From Acidimicrobiales bacterium (GTDB lineage: Bacteria; Actinomycetota; Acidimicrobiia; Acidimicrobiales; JAKAVM01): a DNA stretch of 9,739 nucleotides. The stretch covers positions 1-9,739 of the forward strand of contig DAIDIS010000250.1 of assembly GCA_027451785.1 (NCBI GenBank), given 5' to 3'. The notes beneath the pieces are model-generated. The model worked only from the letters and a program-made list of their open reading frames with translations. It made no database searches and was not told the origin of the DNA. Numbering within the stretch: position 1 is the stretch's first letter; every line of letters starts with the position of its first letter. Of the stretch, positions 1 through 6,161 are shown piece after piece. The position numbers were made by a program, and so were the translations under genes.

Positions 1-1
1 G

Positions 2-55
2 TTGGTGACCAAGATGGTCGACGCTGACATCAACCTGGTCAAGTCCCAGCTCTAG
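2..55 (+). CDS. 3' end of an unidentified protein (partial)
   Basis: An open frame enters from the left edge in frame 2 and ends at a TAG, giving the C-terminal residues LVTKMVDADINLVKSQL. Seventeen residues are too few to assign a family. The stop lies 17 bp before the ccdA start, so the two genes are probably co-transcribed. CcdA commonly sits next to a periplasmic thioredoxin-like (TlpA/ResA) or redoxin gene, and a C-terminal amphipathic helix such as this would fit, but that is a guess from context. The reading frame itself is plausible because the other two forward frames contain stops or lead into ccdA. Confidence 0.4.
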   Translation: MVTKMVDADINLVKSQL

Positions 56-72
56 AGCTGGGTGTTCTGCAA

Positions 73-825
73 GTGATCTCCGGGGCAATTCAATTCGACC
101 CTGTGGGGGTTGCCGCAGCTTTCGGCGCAGGAATGCTCTCGTTCCTCTCGCCCTGCGTTCTGCCACTGGTGCCCGGCTACATGTCGATGGTTTCCGGTGT
201 GAGTGTCGGAGGACTGGCCAGCCAGTCCTCGAAGGCATTGGTCGGGACCATCTCTTGGTTCATTGGGGGCTTCACGCTTGTATTCGTCGGGCTTGGAGCA
301 GCCGCATCCGGGTTGGGTAGCGTCCTGCGGGACAATCAGGCTCTCTTGACGACGATTGCCGGTTGGCTGACCGTCCTCGTGGGGGCGGCGATAGCAACCG
401 GGTACTTGCCAAGGCTGCTCAGCGGCGAAAGAAGATTTCATTACGTCACTCCGAACGTAGGTGGTCCGGCATCCGGATTGATGGGGATGGCCTTCGCGTT
501 CGGATGGACGCCGTGCATCGGTCCGGTCTTAGGGGCAGTTCTCGCCCTTGCAGCTTCCAGGTCTTCGGTGGCGGGAGGGATCGTTCTCCTGGTCGCTTAC
601 TCTCTCGGCTTAGGTGTGCCTTTCCTGGCTGCGGGGGTGGCGTGGGGGCGGGCGTTGTCGTTGTTCGGTTGGGTAAAGCGGCACAGTCGCGCCGTGGCGG
701 CGGTGTCAGGAGCGGTCCTGATCGGGTGGGGCGCCGTGTTGCTTTTGGGCGATCTCCACTTCATGTCGTCGTTCTTTTCGAACCTCATGAACTCAGTGGG
801 ACTCAACCGGCTGACCGTTTCCTAG
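73..825 (+). CDS. ccdA: Cytochrome c biogenesis protein CcdA (DsbD transmembrane-domain family)
   Basis: This is a 250-residue inner-membrane protein that passes electrons from cytoplasmic thioredoxin across the membrane to extracytoplasmic thiol-disulfide proteins, for example for cytochrome c maturation. It has about six hydrophobic segments (near residues 11-35, 55-80, 90-112, 133-160, 167-190 and 206-227). The two redox cysteines of the family are visible: C28 in SFLSPCVLPLVPGY and C148 in FGWTPCIGPVLG. Length is normal for a stand-alone CcdA. GTG at 73 is the first usable start after an in-frame TGA at 25-27; no strong Shine-Dalgarno is seen. It follows the upstream partial gene by 17 bp. 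No resB or resC follows, so this is not a complete system II cytochrome c operon in view, and the substrate could be another extracytoplasmic thiol protein. The stop codon falls inside a short tandem repeat. Confidence 0.93.
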   Translation: MISGAIQFDPVGVAAAFGAGMLSFLSPCVLPLVPGYMSMVSGVSVGGLASQSSKALVGTISWFIGGFTLVFVGLGAAASGLGSVLRDNQALLTTIAGWLTVLVGAAIATGYLPRLLSGERRFHYVTPNVGGPASGLMGMAFAFGWTPCIGPVLGAVLALAASRSSVAGGIVLLVAYSLGLGVPFLAAGVAWGRALSLFGWVKRHSRAVAAVSGAVLIGWGAVLLLGDLHFMSSFFSNLMNSVGLNRLTVS

Positions 826-854
826 GTCGTTTCCAATTCCCAGGTCGTTTTCAA
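821..854 (+). repeat. Two-copy 16-bp direct repeat at the ccdA stop
   Basis: CCTAGGTCGTTTCCAA (821-836) is followed 18 bp later by CCCAGGTCGTTTTCAA (839-854), matching at 14 of 16 positions. A shorter related piece, CGTTTCC, occurs at 816-822. The ccdA TAG stop (823-825) is the first-copy equivalent of CAG in the second copy. Reading past the TAG in frame gives 15 more codons to a TGA at 871-873. Confidence 0.6.
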
Positions 855-1088
855 GGCGGGTCTTGATCGGTGATGTGGCAGTGGAAGGAAAGGTTCCCGT
901 CCATGGGCTTTAGGAACAAAAAGCACCAAACCTCAAAAACCAGTACCCAGCCACTTGTCTGCGGCATAAACTGCGACAGTCGTCAATGACAATCACACTT
1001 TGATCGGTTGCCGAATCAGTCACTGCCTGCTCGTCCGGCAGCATGGGTAACCTTTCTCGACAGCCTTGATTAGCTGGAAGGAGTTGCA
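826..1088. other. Intergenic region ccdA-adh (263 bp)
   Basis: No gene, RNA or convincing intrinsic terminator was recognised here apart from the small repeat at the left edge. A short imperfect hairpin, CTGCC at about 1025 pairing with GGCAG about 9 bp later, is too weak to call. The size and the strong ribosome binding site at its right end suggest that the dehydrogenase promoter lies here, but no hexamer pair near consensus was found. Confidence 0.4.
1078..1083 (+). promoter_or_regulatory. Strong ribosome binding site of the alcohol dehydrogenase
   Basis: AAGGAG lies five bases before the ATG at 1089. It is the best Shine-Dalgarno match in the left third of the window and decides the start. 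Confidence 0.8.
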
Positions 1089-2168
1089 ATGCGTGCAGCG
1101 GTTATCCGAAAGATCGGTGAGGAGAAGGTGGAAATCCTGGACAACGTCGGGATTGCCGACACTGGTCCAGGTCAGGTACGCATCCGGATCAAGGCCACCG
1201 GCGTCTGCCACTCCGATCTGTCTGTAACCAATGGCACCATTCCCCAGGCGACGCCCTGCGTACTCGGCCACGAAGGAGCCGGCGAGATTGTAGAAGTTGG
1301 AGAGGGTGTTACCGATTTACAGGCCGGCGACCATGCAATCGTCTGTTGGAACCCTCCTTGCGGAAAGTGCGTTGCGTGCCTGAATGGCCACCCGAACGTG
1401 TGTACTGCGGTGTCGATGACCCAGGGTTATATGCCCCGATTCGAAGTTGACGGCATGCCTGCATTTGGAGGCATGGGCTGTGGCACCTTTGCGGAGGAAG
1501 CCGTGATCCCGGTTCAGGCGGCGGTAAAGATTCCCCAAGACGTCCCATTCGATGTTGCATCACTCATTGGTTGTGGGGTCATGACCGGAGTTGGTGCTGT
1601 CATCAATACAGCAAAGGTAAAGGCGGGATCTTCGGTTGTTGTGTTCGGCTGCGGTGGAGTCGGAATAGCGACAATTCAGGGAGCGAGATTGGCGGGTGCG
1701 GCCGAGATCGTTGCAATCGACCCCGTAGAGTCGAAGCGGGAGTTGGCGCAGAAGTTCGGTGCCACCCACGCCTTTGCTCCCGACGAAATCTTCGAAGCCA
1801 TAGGCGCAGTTACTGGTGGCGTTGGCTTTGACTATGCGTTCGAGGCAGTCGGGCTTCCTTCGACGATCAGAGGAGCCTATGACGCAGTCTGCCGCGGTGG
1901 GACCGCCGTTATCGTTGGTGCCGGAAAGTCGGACCAGAAGGTCGAATTCAATGCCTTTGAGCTTTTTTTCATGGAGAAAAAGCTGATGGGCAGCTTCTAC
2001 GGTTCGGCCGACGTAAGGGTTGACTTCGCCAAAATGATAAGGCTCTGGCGTGCGGGGCGTTTGGACCTGGAGTCGATGATCACCCAAAGGCTTGGCCTCG
2101 ACGGGATCAACCAAGCATTCGACGACATGAAGGCCGGACGGGTTGTGCGTACCCTGATCGAGCTGTGA
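1089..2168 (+). CDS. Zinc-dependent alcohol dehydrogenase (medium-chain dehydrogenase/reductase family)
   Basis: This 359-residue cytoplasmic enzyme should oxidise an alcohol, or reduce an aldehyde, with NAD(H). The GroES-like N-terminal half carries the catalytic zinc ligands C40 (GVCHSDL), H61/E62 (GHEGAGE) and C162 (IGCGVMTGVGA). The structural zinc lobe has the four cysteines C91, C94, C97 and C105 in CGKCVACLNGHPNVC. The Rossmann motif is GCGGVG at 187-192. D211 in AIDP, at the end of the next strand, indicates NAD rather than NADP preference. Overall it resembles the actinobacterial class III-like group that includes AdhB/AdhD and the mycothiol-dependent formaldehyde dehydrogenase MscR; the substrate cannot be read from sequence. 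AAGGAG at 1078-1083, five bases before ATG, fixes the start. The aldose epimerase-like gene follows after 81 bp and may be co-transcribed. Confidence 0.92.
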   Translation: MRAAVIRKIGEEKVEILDNVGIADTGPGQVRIRIKATGVCHSDLSVTNGTIPQATPCVLGHEGAGEIVEVGEGVTDLQAGDHAIVCWNPPCGKCVACLNGHPNVCTAVSMTQGYMPRFEVDGMPAFGGMGCGTFAEEAVIPVQAAVKIPQDVPFDVASLIGCGVMTGVGAVINTAKVKAGSSVVVFGCGGVGIATIQGARLAGAAEIVAIDPVESKRELAQKFGATHAFAPDEIFEAIGAVTGGVGFDYAFEAVGLPSTIRGAYDAVCRGGTAVIVGAGKSDQKVEFNAFELFFMEKKLMGSFYGSADVRVDFAKMIRLWRAGRLDLESMITQRLGLDGINQAFDDMKAGRVVRTLIEL

Positions 2169-2249
2169 CAATCCGGCGCCTTTGAGCCTCCCGGGTTTAT
2201 ATCAAGCCGGACAGAATGAACTTCGCAAACCAATAATGAGTGCATTGGG

Positions 2250-3266
2250 GTGAAGCAGGCTGCTGCAGCGCCTTCGGGTCAGCAGGTCACAATTACCAGC
2301 GGCAAGCTGAGCGCAACCATCACCGAAGTTGGGGCTACCTTACGCGAGCTTTCCCTCGGTGATTGGCGTGTAGTGGACGGCTTCGGCTCCGACGAGATGT
2401 GCCGTGAGGGCAGGGGCCAGGTGCTGGCCCCTTGGCCGAACAGGCTCGACAAAGGCACTTACACTTATGGAAAAAGGCTTGGAAGAGCCGCGCTGGACGA
2501 GCCGGAAAATTCCAATGCAATTCATGGCTTGGTCCGTTGGCGGCGCTTTGAAATTGTCAAGGTCACGACCGAGGCCGTGGAGATGCGCCTCGACAGTCTT
2601 CCCGAACCAGGATTCCCTTTCCAATATCACCTTGGGATTACATACTCGGTCTCGTCACGTGGTTTGGAAGTTAAAACTGTTGTTCGTAATAGTGGCGACG
2701 AGGCGATGCCATTCGGGATCGGCTTTCACCCATACTTGCGATTGGCGGCATGTGAAGAGTGCGTGGCAGATGTTGGCGCTCCAGGCGAAAAGCTTGAGGG
2801 TGTAGGAGGCGGCGGCTGTGAGGTCGATCGATGGCTTCTTGGGATTCCGGCCCGCCAGTATTTCATCGCGGACGAACGCAGCCTGCCGGTGTCTGTCGCC
2901 GCAGTCGATGGCACTGAGTTTGACTTCAATGGAGGCAGGAAAATCGGTTCCACTGTGCTCGATACCTGTTTTACTGGATTCGAGCCTGCGGCAGGCGAGC
3001 GCACACTCACGGTGTCCTGTGGCCTTTGTGAGAATGCAATCGAGGTATGGGCCGATGACGCCTTCAACTATTTCATGGTTTTCACCGGCGACACCCTCGG
3101 GACGGGTAAGGCAAGGAAATCCGTAGCCATAGAGCCGATGACATGTCCTCCCAACTCATTCAACTCCAAGCGAGGAATCATCGAGCTGGGAGTCGGCGAG
3201 AGTATGGAATTGGTGTGGGGTATTCGTCTCACCGGTGTGAACGGTATGGACGGCACTAACGTCTGA
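2250..3266 (+). CDS. Aldose 1-epimerase (galactose mutarotase-like) family protein
   Basis: This is a 338-residue predicted cytoplasmic protein of the galactose mutarotase-like beta-sandwich fold, which interconverts alpha and beta anomers of aldoses. Family hallmarks appear in order: PWPNRL with N64/R65, IHGLVR with H92 and R96, GFHPYLRL with H160 (the usual catalytic histidine), D238 in LDTCFTG, and E295 in EPMTCPPNSFNS (the usual catalytic glutamate). The EPMT-PPN form is typical of the YphB/YihR-like branch, whose sugar substrate is often unknown. GTG at 2250 is the first normal start after an in-frame TGA at 2217-2219. The ATG at 2236 is in another frame and closes after five codons. The Shine-Dalgarno is weak. 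The gene follows the alcohol dehydrogenase after 81 bp on the same strand; whether they share a pathway is unknown. Confidence 0.87.
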   Translation: MKQAAAAPSGQQVTITSGKLSATITEVGATLRELSLGDWRVVDGFGSDEMCREGRGQVLAPWPNRLDKGTYTYGKRLGRAALDEPENSNAIHGLVRWRRFEIVKVTTEAVEMRLDSLPEPGFPFQYHLGITYSVSSRGLEVKTVVRNSGDEAMPFGIGFHPYLRLAACEECVADVGAPGEKLEGVGGGGCEVDRWLLGIPARQYFIADERSLPVSVAAVDGTEFDFNGGRKIGSTVLDTCFTGFEPAAGERTLTVSCGLCENAIEVWADDAFNYFMVFTGDTLGTGKARKSVAIEPMTCPPNSFNSKRGIIELGVGESMELVWGIRLTGVNGMDGTNV

Positions 3267-3283
3267 CCGTTGGCATTAGCGGA

Positions 3284-3305
3284 ACCAAGAATTGGTATTG
3301 CTTTT
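3284..3305 (+). terminator. Possible weak terminator after the aldose epimerase
   Basis: ACCAA (3284-3288) and TTGGT (3292-3296) form a 5-bp stem with a GAA loop, starting 18 bp after the epimerase stop. It is followed by ATTG and a CTTTT run. The stem is short and the T-run is interrupted, so this is a weak call. Confidence 0.3.
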
Positions 3306-3459
3306 ACATAGCGACACTATTAGCGTCATTGTCGTGCCAAGGGTCCGTCTCCGAAGGTTGGTGAAACGGCGCGCATCCTTTAGTTCCTGGGTGACGTCTG
3401 TCGCTCTGGGTCTCTTTATTGTCGCGAAGGCAAACCGGAGCTAGACCCACCGGGAGTGC

Positions 3460-3476
3460 GGGACCCATCGGGTCCC
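3460..3476 (-). terminator. Hairpin downstream of the tetR stop
   Basis: GGGACCC (3460-3466) and GGGTCCC (3470-3476) form a perfect 7-bp GC-rich stem with a 3-base loop, about 40 bp after the regulator's stop on the minus strand. There is no T-run on either side, so it may be a transcript-end structure but not a classical intrinsic terminator. The rest of the 249-bp space between the epimerase and the regulator (3267-3515) shows no gene. Confidence 0.35.
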
Positions 3477-3515
3477 CAGGCCAATAAGTGCGTCTCCTCT
3501 TTCTCCAGGGCCTTG

Positions 3516-4373
3516 CTACTGCCTTGTGGCGAGGTTTTCAACGACTTCGCTTCCCAAAGTGAGGGCAACGTCCAAGTCGATGATTGCATCCAACAATTCT
3601 TCAGTGTCAACGCGGCCGTGCTCGCGCAGGTAAATACATATGAGTTCGTCGTTGGCGCCGACAAGTGCCTGGAACCTGTAATGGGGAATGGTCGGAAGAT
3701 CAGGTTGGTCAGCGCGCGCCTCGCTGTAAAGGTCGGCAAATAGCTTCGCGAACCGTTCTCGGGTCAGGGTCCTGCGGGAGTTTGCCAGCGTCCCGGCGGC
3801 GACAACTTCGATCAGGAATGTCCAGGCCATCTCCGGGTGCGTTGAGAGAAAATTGAGATAAGCCCGAGTGCCTTCGACCGCCGCCTCGACCATACCGGGC
3901 GCGGTCACGGTAGCGGCGGTCACGTCGTCGAGGATCATTTCGACGGCCTGGTCGTAGGTGTAGACGAAACACTCCTCTTTGTTGGCAAAGTGTTCGTAGA
4001 AGCTCTTCCTGGACACTCCCGCCAAGGCCAAGACGTCGGCAACTGAGGTAGACGCGTATCCCTTGGATGCAACCGCTTTGGCCATTGCTTCCACCAGACG
4101 TATCCGTTGAGACTCTTCGACCACTTTCCTTGAGGCAGCGTGCCTCCCTCTTGGCAGCACTCTTGGGGTCCTGCCTGTGATGCGAAGGTTGTTGGGATCC
4201 CCAGGGGTACGACCGTTGGCGCCGTCATCAGCCTTGTCATGGGCGCCGTCATCAGCCCTGTCATGGGCGCCGTCGTTGGCGCCGTCATCGGGGCAGTCGG
4301 CAGGGCCAGAAGTGGACCTTGCGCCGAGTGCGGGTTTAGTTGCAGCGGATTTCGGAGAACTTTTGGTTGACAT
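3516..4373 (-). CDS. TetR/AcrR-family transcriptional regulator with repetitive N-terminal extension
   Basis: This is a predicted DNA-binding repressor. The helix-turn-helix domain occupies about residues 90-136. It has the family pattern of a first helix (RIRLVEAMAKAVASKGY), TSVADVLALAGVSRKSFYEHF as the HTH with the recognition helix, then NKEECF. Residues 140-285 form the alpha-helical ligand and dimer domain, which is not informative about ligand. At 285 residues it is longer than most TetR proteins (about 190-220) because about 85 residues precede the HTH. Part of these (29-52) is a 4-residue acidic repeat. ATG 4373 is the first start; the only ATG further down is inside the HTH, but GTG codons at residues 72 and 84 could be the true start. 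It is divergent from the flavin monooxygenase, with a palindrome between them, so it most likely represses that gene and itself in response to a monooxygenase substrate (inference). Confidence 0.88.
   Translation of the reverse strand: MSTKSSPKSAATKPALGARSTSGPADCPDDGANDGAHDRADDGAHDKADDGANGRTPGDPNNLRITGRTPRVLPRGRHAASRKVVEESQRIRLVEAMAKAVASKGYASTSVADVLALAGVSRKSFYEHFANKEECFVYTYDQAVEMILDDVTAATVTAPGMVEAAVEGTRAYLNFLSTHPEMAWTFLIEVVAAGTLANSRRTLTRERFAKLFADLYSEARADQPDLPTIPHYRFQALVGANDELICIYLREHGRVDTEELLDAIIDLDVALTLGSEVVENLATRQ
4218..4289 (-). repeat. Six tandem 12-bp units encoding a D/A-rich tetrapeptide repeat
   Basis: Read on the minus strand, residues 29-52 of the regulator are DDGA, NDGA, HDRA, DDGA, HDKA and DDGA, each encoded by a 12-bp unit. 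GATGACGGCGCC or near-identical units alternate with CATGACARGGCT types. Copies two to five share a nearly identical 24-bp higher-order unit. Copy-number change by slippage would keep the frame. Confidence 0.8.
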
Positions 4374-4394
4374 CTGCCTACGGGAGATTTTAGT
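4367..4394 (+). promoter_or_regulatory. Candidate promoter of the flavin monooxygenase
   Basis: An exact TTGACA at 4367-4372 is followed, after 16 bp, by TTTAGT at 4389-4394 (four of six matches to TATAAT). The start of transcription would fall near 4401, with the palindrome immediately downstream. The -35 overlaps the start codon of the divergent tetR. The leader to the monooxygenase would be about 120 bases, so a closer promoter is also possible. Confidence 0.3.
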
Positions 4395-4399
4395 CTTCT

Positions 4400-4405
4400 A
4401 TTATA
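4400..4405 (-). promoter_or_regulatory. Predicted -10 box of the tetR gene
   Basis: The minus strand reads TATAAT, an exact consensus -10, about 27 bases upstream of the tetR ATG. A 17-base spacer would place the -35 at 4423-4428 (GCTAAA), a poor match. The spacer is filled almost exactly by the palindrome at 4405-4422, so a bound repressor would block this promoter. Confidence 0.5.
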
Positions 4406-4422
4406 GAAACATCAATGTTTCT
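4405..4422. promoter_or_regulatory. Predicted TetR operator (perfect 8+2+8 palindrome)
   Basis: AGAAACAT-CA-ATGTTTCT is a perfect inverted repeat with a 2-bp centre, lying between the divergent regulator and monooxygenase genes. Size and position are typical of TetR-family operators. It overlaps one base of the tetR -10 box and lies just downstream of a possible promoter for the monooxygenase. Binding by this regulator is inferred, not shown. Confidence 0.7.
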
Positions 4423-4523
4423 TTTAGCCGAGTCGATTGTTGAATCCTGTAGGGCTGTGTGCCACTCAGCATTCCTAAGCGGCCAATGAGATTTTCGGCT
4501 GAGATGCCGTATGGAAGGACGGA

Positions 4524-6149
4524 GTGTTGGAAGGCTCCATTGGAAACACAGAGCGTCATTTAGGCCAGGGACCTTCCTCCCCGGAGGTGACCGAGCACTT
4601 CAAGGTGGCGATCATCGGGAGTGGTTTCTCGGGCATAGGGATGGCAATCCGGCTGATTCAGCGAGGCATGCGGGACTTCGTGATTCTGGAGCGAGAGGAC
4701 CAGGTAGGGGGGACGTGGTACCTGAACTCCTACCCAGGCGCAGCCTGCGACGTACCTTCTCGCCTTTACTCTTTCTCGTTTGAGCAGAATCCTTCGTGGA
4801 GTAGATCATTTTCTCCCCAAGGTGAAATCTTCGAGTATCTAAAGACGTGCACGTCGAAGTACGGCATTGGTGACCATATTCGCTTTCGTTGCGATGTCGA
4901 AGAGGCCGTTTGGGATGATGATTCCCAAGCGTGGGATATCACTACCCCCAGAGGTAGATTTCGCGCAGATGTTCTAGTCTCGGCCGCCGGCGCTCTTTGT
5001 GAGCCGAAGTCGCCATCCATTCCAGGTATTGAGCGATTCAAAGGAACGATTTTTCATTCGGCGGCGTGGAACCACCAGCACGATGTCTCAGGGGAAAAAG
5101 TTGCGGTAGTCGGCACTGGAGCGTCCGCCATTCAAGTCGTGCCGTCAATACAGCCCATCGTTGAGCACCTCGACCTTTACCAGCGAACCCCGCCTTGGAT
5201 CATTCCTCGAAATGACCGGAAGTTCGGAAGGTTGGAGAGAGTCCTATCTAAGCGCGTCCCCCTTTTCATGAGCCTCACGAGAGCGCTGATCTATTGGACG
5301 AGAGAGTTTTCCGTTGTTGCCCTGACGAGGCATCTAGGGCTCCTCGGAATCGAACAGAAGATTGCCTACCGGCATCTTAAGTCCCAAGTTGCCGACCCGG
5401 AGCTGAGAAGGAAACTGACCCCGTCATACACGATTGGGTGCAAGAGAATCCTGATTTCGAACGATTATTACCCTGCGCTAACCCAATCCAACGCGACCCT
5501 GGTCACGGACTCCATAGCGGAGATCGGGGAAGATTCGATCGTCACGTCCTCAGGTGAGACGAGACCCACCGATACCATCATTTTTGCTACGGGCTTCCAG
5601 ACTCTTCCGCTGCCGATCGGGGAGCGGATCAGGGGCAGGGACGGCCATAGCCTGGGCGAGATTTGGTCGAAGGACGGCGTCGAAGGTTACAAGGGAACGA
5701 CATTCTCGGGATTCCCAAACCTATTCATGATCGTTGGTCCCAATACCGGCTTGGGGCACACGTCGATGGTTTACATGATCGAGTCGCAGATCAACTACGT
5801 GCTTGGCGCCCTTGATGCGATGGGCCGAGAGGGGATCACCGCGTTATATCCAAAAGAGCGGGCGCAGGAGACTTATAACCGGGACCTGCAATCGAAGCTC
5901 CAGGGTACCGTCTGGCAGCAAGGTGGGTGTGATAGTTGGTATCAGGATGAGAACGGGAAGAACACCTCGCTGTGGCCCGACTTCACATTTCGGTTCCGCA
6001 AACAACTCAGGCGCTTCGACGTGGAGAACTACGAGTACAAACCGACTGTCCGGCCTAATGCCGGAAAGCTTGGGGCAAATGCAGGAGCAGAAGTCTCCGG
6101 AAAGCAATCCGACTCTTCGGGGTCGGCCGAAACGCTTCTCAGCTTGTAG
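4524..6149 (+). CDS. Class B flavin monooxygenase, Baeyer-Villiger type (NAD(P)/FAD-dependent oxidoreductase)
   Basis: This 541-residue soluble flavoprotein should insert an oxygen atom next to a carbonyl (ketone to ester) or oxidise a heteroatom, using FAD, NADPH and O2. The FAD Rossmann motif GSGFSG is at 32-37 and GGTWY at 62-66. YPGAACDVPSRLYSFSF (70-86) marks the 4-hydroxyacetophenone monooxygenase-like branch. The Baeyer-Villiger fingerprint FxGxxxHxxxW is F172, G174, H178, W182, but the next residue is N183 instead of the usual P or D. The NADPH motif GTGASA is at 197-202, with conserved R221 in QRTPPW and ATGF at 355-358. GTG 4524 follows an in-frame TGA at 4500; GGAAGGA at 4513-4519 supports this or TTG 4527. 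The tail after about residue 510 is low-complexity. It is divergent from tetR and convergent with an MFS transporter; the three may form one substrate-response module. Substrate unknown. Confidence 0.9.
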   Translation: MLEGSIGNTERHLGQGPSSPEVTEHFKVAIIGSGFSGIGMAIRLIQRGMRDFVILEREDQVGGTWYLNSYPGAACDVPSRLYSFSFEQNPSWSRSFSPQGEIFEYLKTCTSKYGIGDHIRFRCDVEEAVWDDDSQAWDITTPRGRFRADVLVSAAGALCEPKSPSIPGIERFKGTIFHSAAWNHQHDVSGEKVAVVGTGASAIQVVPSIQPIVEHLDLYQRTPPWIIPRNDRKFGRLERVLSKRVPLFMSLTRALIYWTREFSVVALTRHLGLLGIEQKIAYRHLKSQVADPELRRKLTPSYTIGCKRILISNDYYPALTQSNATLVTDSIAEIGEDSIVTSSGETRPTDTIIFATGFQTLPLPIGERIRGRDGHSLGEIWSKDGVEGYKGTTFSGFPNLFMIVGPNTGLGHTSMVYMIESQINYVLGALDAMGREGITALYPKERAQETYNRDLQSKLQGTVWQQGGCDSWYQDENGKNTSLWPDFTFRFRKQLRRFDVENYEYKPTVRPNAGKLGANAGAEVSGKQSDSSGSAETLLSL

Positions 6150-6161
6150 CCCTGAGAAGCG
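6133..6161. terminator. Bidirectional hairpin over two convergent stop codons
   Basis: CGCTTCTCAG (6133-6142) and CTGAGAAGCG (6152-6161) form a perfect 10-bp stem with a 9-base loop. The monooxygenase TAG (6147-6149) is in the loop and the transporter stop (6139-6141) is in the left arm. A short TTTC follows on the minus strand and no T-run on the plus strand. It probably helps end or stabilise both transcripts. Confidence 0.55.

Noticed and set aside
363..866. Long + strand open frame of 167 codons overlapping ccdA
   Set aside because: Arg/Gly-rich translation with no domain, in another frame of a convincing CcdA coding region.
1560..2171. 203-codon antisense open frame over the alcohol dehydrogenase
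   Set aside because: It mirrors a clear zinc dehydrogenase; the translation has no recognisable domain and no ribosome binding site supports it.
2172..2210. TCCGGC / GCCGGA inverted repeat after the alcohol dehydrogenase as a terminator
   Set aside because: Only 6 bp paired across a 27-base loop and no T-run; likely chance.
3313..3327. Imperfect 15-bp palindrome GACACTATTAGCGTC as a second operator
   Set aside because: One arm mismatch, no similarity to the 4405 palindrome, and no promoter recognised beside it.
4218..4289. Tandem repeats as a CRISPR-like array
   Set aside because: Units are 12 bp with no spacers and translate as a tetrapeptide repeat in the regulator frame.
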